Source of the DNA: Collinsella sp.
Lineage (GTDB): Bacteria; Actinomycetota; Coriobacteriia; Coriobacteriales; Coriobacteriaceae
DNA: 64,000 nt
Direction: 5' to 3'
Assembly (NCBI GenBank): GCA_019419525.1
Contig: DXZU01000021.1
Coordinates: 1 to 64,000, forward strand
Shown: one piece after another, positions 61,270 through 64,000 of the stretch
How positions within the stretch are numbered: position 1 is the stretch's first letter
Layout of the letters: the number at the start of each line of letters is the position of its first letter
Made by a program: the position numbers and the translations under genes
The notes under the pieces: generated by a model
Database searches by the model: none
What the model was told of the DNA's origin: nothing
What the model saw: only the letters and a program-made list of their open reading frames with translations

Positions 61270-63966
61270 CTACGAGAAGTCAGCAACCTGAGCAGTCAGC
61301 GCTGCCAGGATCTCCTTGAGCTCAGCTGCACGGTCCCTCTTCTTCTGGACCACCGCGGGCGCGGCCTTGGCCACAAAGCCCTCGTTGGCCAGCGTCTTCT
61401 TGCAGCCGGCGAGCTCCTTCTGGGCCGCGGCAATCTCCTTCTCCAGGCGCGCCTTCTCGGCCGAAAGATCAACCTTGCCCTCGAGCACCACAAAGACCTC
61501 GACGCCGCTATCGACCACGGCAATGCTCGCGGCCGGCTTCTCGACGTCGATACCCATGACCAGCGAAGCGGTGTTCGCCAGCGGCTCGATGGTCGAGCGC
61601 AGGCTCTCGAGCTTCTCAATATCCTCGGCACCGGCGCGCACGACAACGTCGAGCTCGGCCTTGGGGCTCAAGCGATAACGCGAACGCGTGGCGCGGGCGG
61701 CGGAAACGACGGTACGGCACAGCTCAAACGCGCGCTCGGCGTCCTCGTCGACGTACTTGGCGTAGTCGGCGGGCTCGGGCCACTTGGCGATCATGAGCGC
61801 CTCGGCGCGGTCAACGTTGCCCTCGGCGTCCAGGTCGAGCACGCTCGCCGGCATGTTGTCCCAAATCTCCTCGGTGACAAACGGCATAAGCGGGTGCATC
61901 AGGCGAATGGAGGTGTCGAGCACAAAGATCAGGTTGCGCTGGGCCTGCAGACGGCCCTCGCCCTTCAGGCGGGCCTTGGTGACCTCGACGTACCAGTCGC
62001 AGACCTCGTTCCAGAAGAACTGCTGCACGCCGCGAGCCATATCGCCAAAGGTGTAGTTCTCGATACCCTCGGTAACCATCTTCACGGCCTTGGCCAGACG
62101 GCTGAACATCCAGGCGTCAGCCGGCGTCTCCACGACGGGCTCGCCGGGCGTGTAGCCCTCCATGTTCATGAGCAGGAAGCGGCTGGCGTTCCAGATCTTG
62201 GTCACAAACGACTTGGCCTGCTCGGTGCGCGGGCTGTCGATGAGCTGCTTAGTCTTCTTGTCGATGTTCGCGTCAAACTTGACATCCTGGTTGTTGGTGC
62301 ACAGCGTCAGCAGGTTGTAGCGCATGGCATCGGCGCCGTACATGCCAATGAGGTCCATGGGGTCAACGCCGTTGCCCTTGGACTTGGACATGCGGCTGCC
62401 GTCCTTGGCCAAGATCGTCGGGTAGATGACGACGTCCTTAAACGGCACCTCGTCCAAGAAGTACAGCGAGCTCATAACCATGCGAGCAACCCACAGCGCG
62501 ATGATGTCGCGTGCGGTGACGAGTGCCGTCGTGGGGTGATGGCCCTCGAGCAGCTCCGGCTTTTGCGGCCAGCCCTGCGTGGCAAAGGTCCACAGCTGCG
62601 AGCTGAACCAGGTGTCCAGCACGTTCTCGTCCTGGTGCACGTGATGGCCGCCGCACTTGGGGCACACGTCGGTATCCTCGGTCAGAGCGTCCTCCCAGCC
62701 GCAGTCCTCGCAGTAGAACACGGGGATACGGTGGCCCCACCACAGCTGGCGGCTAATGCACCAGTCCTTGAGGTTCTCCATCCAGGTGGTGTAGGTCTGC
62801 GTCCAGCGCGCGGGGTGGAAGGTGACCTTGCCAGAGTTGACGGCGTCGAGCGCCGGCCCCTTGAGCTTGTCGACGGCGACGAACCACTGCTCGGACAGCC
62901 ACGGCTCCAGGGCGGAGTCGCAACGGTAGCAGTGCATGACGGAGTGATCGAGGTCCTCGACGTGATCGAGCAGGCCGTGCTCCTCGAACCACTTAATGAC
63001 GGCCTCGCGGCACTCGTCGCGGTTCATGCCGGTGAACTCGCCGTAGCCCTCGACGACCACTGCGTGCTCATCGAAGATATTGATCTGCGGCAGATCGTGG
63101 GCCTGACCCATAGCGTAGTCGTTGGGGTCGTGGGCCGGGGTGACCTTGACGAAGCCGGAGCCAAAGTTGGCATTGACGTGCCAATCCTCAAAGATGCGGA
63201 TCTCGCGGTCGACGATGGGGAGCTTGACGGTCTTACCCACAAAGGCGGCCTTCTCGGGGTCCTTCGGGGAGACGGCGACGCCCGTGTCGCCGAGCATGGT
63301 CTCGGGGCGCGTGGTAGCGACGACGATGTAGTCCTGGCCGTTGACCGGCTCGGTCAGCGGGTAGCGCAGGTGCCACAGGTGGCCCTTCTCGTCCTTATAC
63401 TCGGCCTCGTCGTCCGAGATGGCGGTGGTGCAGTTGGGGCACCAGTTGACGATGCGCTTGCCACGGTAGATCAGGCCGTCGTGGTACCAGTCGCAGAACA
63501 CCTTGCGCACGGCCTGGGCGTAGTCCTCGTCCATGGTAAAGCGCTCGTTATCGAAGTCGACGGAGCAGCCCATGCGCTTGATCTGCTCGACGATGATGCC
63601 GCCGTACTCGTGGGTCCAATCCCAGCAGGCGTCGACAAACTTGTCGCGACCGATCTCCAGACGACTGATGCCCTCGCTCTTGAGCTTCTTGTCGACCTTG
63701 GTCTGCGTGGCGATACCGGCGTGGTCGGTGCCGAGCACCCAGCGCGTGGACTTGCCGCGCATGCGGGCCATACGGATGATGGCGTCCTGGATGGAGTCGT
63801 CGGTGGCGTGACCCATGTGGAGCTTGCCGGTCACGTTGGGAGGCGGAATGGTGACGGTGCAGTCGCCCACGCCCTCGCGGCGCTTGTAGTAGCCGCCGTC
63901 GAGCCACTTCTGCAGGATCGCCGGCTCGTTGGTCGACGGATCGTAGTTCTTGGGCATTTCTTCCAT
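61270..63966 (-). CDS. valS: Valyl-tRNA synthetase
   Basis: 898 aa. Class I motifs HMGHATDDS (HIGH) and SRMSKSKGNGVDP (KMSKS); VTIPPPNVTGKLH near residue 40 is ValRS-specific. The CP1 editing domain includes VVATTRPETMLGDT. A zinc-type insert (CEDCGWEDALTEDTDVCPKC) lies before the KMSKS loop, and a C-terminal coiled coil (about 830-895, AEKARLEKEIAAAQKELAG) binds tRNA. ATG at 63966 has GGGAGAG upstream. The full gene is inside the window. Confidence 0.97.
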   Translation of the reverse strand: MEEMPKNYDPSTNEPAILQKWLDGGYYKRREGVGDCTVTIPPPNVTGKLHMGHATDDSIQDAIIRMARMRGKSTRWVLGTDHAGIATQTKVDKKLKSEGISRLEIGRDKFVDACWDWTHEYGGIIVEQIKRMGCSVDFDNERFTMDEDYAQAVRKVFCDWYHDGLIYRGKRIVNWCPNCTTAISDDEAEYKDEKGHLWHLRYPLTEPVNGQDYIVVATTRPETMLGDTGVAVSPKDPEKAAFVGKTVKLPIVDREIRIFEDWHVNANFGSGFVKVTPAHDPNDYAMGQAHDLPQINIFDEHAVVVEGYGEFTGMNRDECREAVIKWFEEHGLLDHVEDLDHSVMHCYRCDSALEPWLSEQWFVAVDKLKGPALDAVNSGKVTFHPARWTQTYTTWMENLKDWCISRQLWWGHRIPVFYCEDCGWEDALTEDTDVCPKCGGHHVHQDENVLDTWFSSQLWTFATQGWPQKPELLEGHHPTTALVTARDIIALWVARMVMSSLYFLDEVPFKDVVIYPTILAKDGSRMSKSKGNGVDPMDLIGMYGADAMRYNLLTLCTNNQDVKFDANIDKKTKQLIDSPRTEQAKSFVTKIWNASRFLLMNMEGYTPGEPVVETPADAWMFSRLAKAVKMVTEGIENYTFGDMARGVQQFFWNEVCDWYVEVTKARLKGEGRLQAQRNLIFVLDTSIRLMHPLMPFVTEEIWDNMPASVLDLDAEGNVDRAEALMIAKWPEPADYAKYVDEDAERAFELCRTVVSAARATRSRYRLSPKAELDVVVRAGAEDIEKLESLRSTIEPLANTASLVMGIDVEKPAASIAVVDSGVEVFVVLEGKVDLSAEKARLEKEIAAAQKELAGCKKTLANEGFVAKAAPAVVQKKRDRAAELKEILAALTAQVADFS

Positions 63967-64000
63967 ATATCTCTCCCTGTCCCGCCGGCGTGTCCGCCTG

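Overview
The window looks like a chromosomal segment of a gut Coriobacteriia member, most probably Collinsella. I infer this from high-GC housekeeping genes, strong Shine-Dalgarno motifs, the gene content and several palindromic intergenic repeat families; no taxonomic search was possible. Two stretches (about 31.5-37.5 kb and 41.2-50.3 kb) are visibly AT-richer than their flanks and look horizontally acquired.

Layout. (1) 0.15-11.7 kb, minus strand: a continuous run rimP-nusA-infB-rbfA-nrnA-truB-ribF-dnaG-rpoD. It joins the usual nusA/infB translation operon to the dnaG/rpoD macromolecular-synthesis operon, and it starts with a good promoter followed by an intrinsic-terminator-like leader hairpin. 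(2) 11.9-16.3 kb: leuS and guaB, with a large palindromic repeat between them. (3) 16.4-18.0 kb: a ModE-type DNA-binding protein and a Cys/Met-family PLP-fold protein whose expected PLP lysine aligns with arginine. (4) 18.1-29.2 kb, minus strand: a tightly overlapping Gram-positive-type Pel polysaccharide operon, pelD (with a fused SDR domain), pelE, a DUF2194 deacetylase, pelF, pelG, cotH, a VTC-domain gene and a DUF4956 gene. pelF carries an in-frame stop 25 sense codons before its apparent ancestral stop. (5) 29.5-38.4 kb: a defence island with an AbiL-like AAA ATPase/RloB pair, a retron (ncRNA with visible a1/a2 and msd hairpin, nucleoside-deoxyribosyltransferase-like effector, reverse transcriptase), a CBASS pair (CD-NTase plus SLATT 2TM effector) and two unrecognised genes. 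(6) 38.6-41.1 kb: a secreted transglutaminase-like protein that appears cut by a decayed IS256-family element. (7) 41.2-51.7 kb, minus strand: a Wzx/Wzy-type surface polysaccharide locus headed by a NusG-like (LoaP-type) antiterminator, with an initiating sugar transferase, five further glycosyl- or pyruvyl-transfer and related genes, polymerase and flippase. One glycosyltransferase ends in a G9 tract that shifts it out of its likely frame. (8) 52.0-54.4 kb: thrS lacking a TGS domain, and a small membrane zinc-ribbon protein. (9) 54.5-64 kb: an unusual array of six short repeats at exact 40-bp spacing in alternating orientation, a GlpA/GlpB-like/DUF1667 redox trio, an M24 peptidase, folC and valS.

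How the parts relate. The flanks are core translation, transcription and replication functions. The middle is accessory: two separate exopolysaccharide systems (one probably c-di-GMP-controlled Pel, one antiterminated Wzx/Wzy) surround three anti-phage systems. The intergenic DNA carries at least four distinct palindromic element types, two of them present twice. The most unusual unexplained items are the 40-bp-phased alternating repeat array, the covarying palindrome pair and the retron ncRNA. No tRNA or rRNA genes and no CRISPR-Cas were seen.
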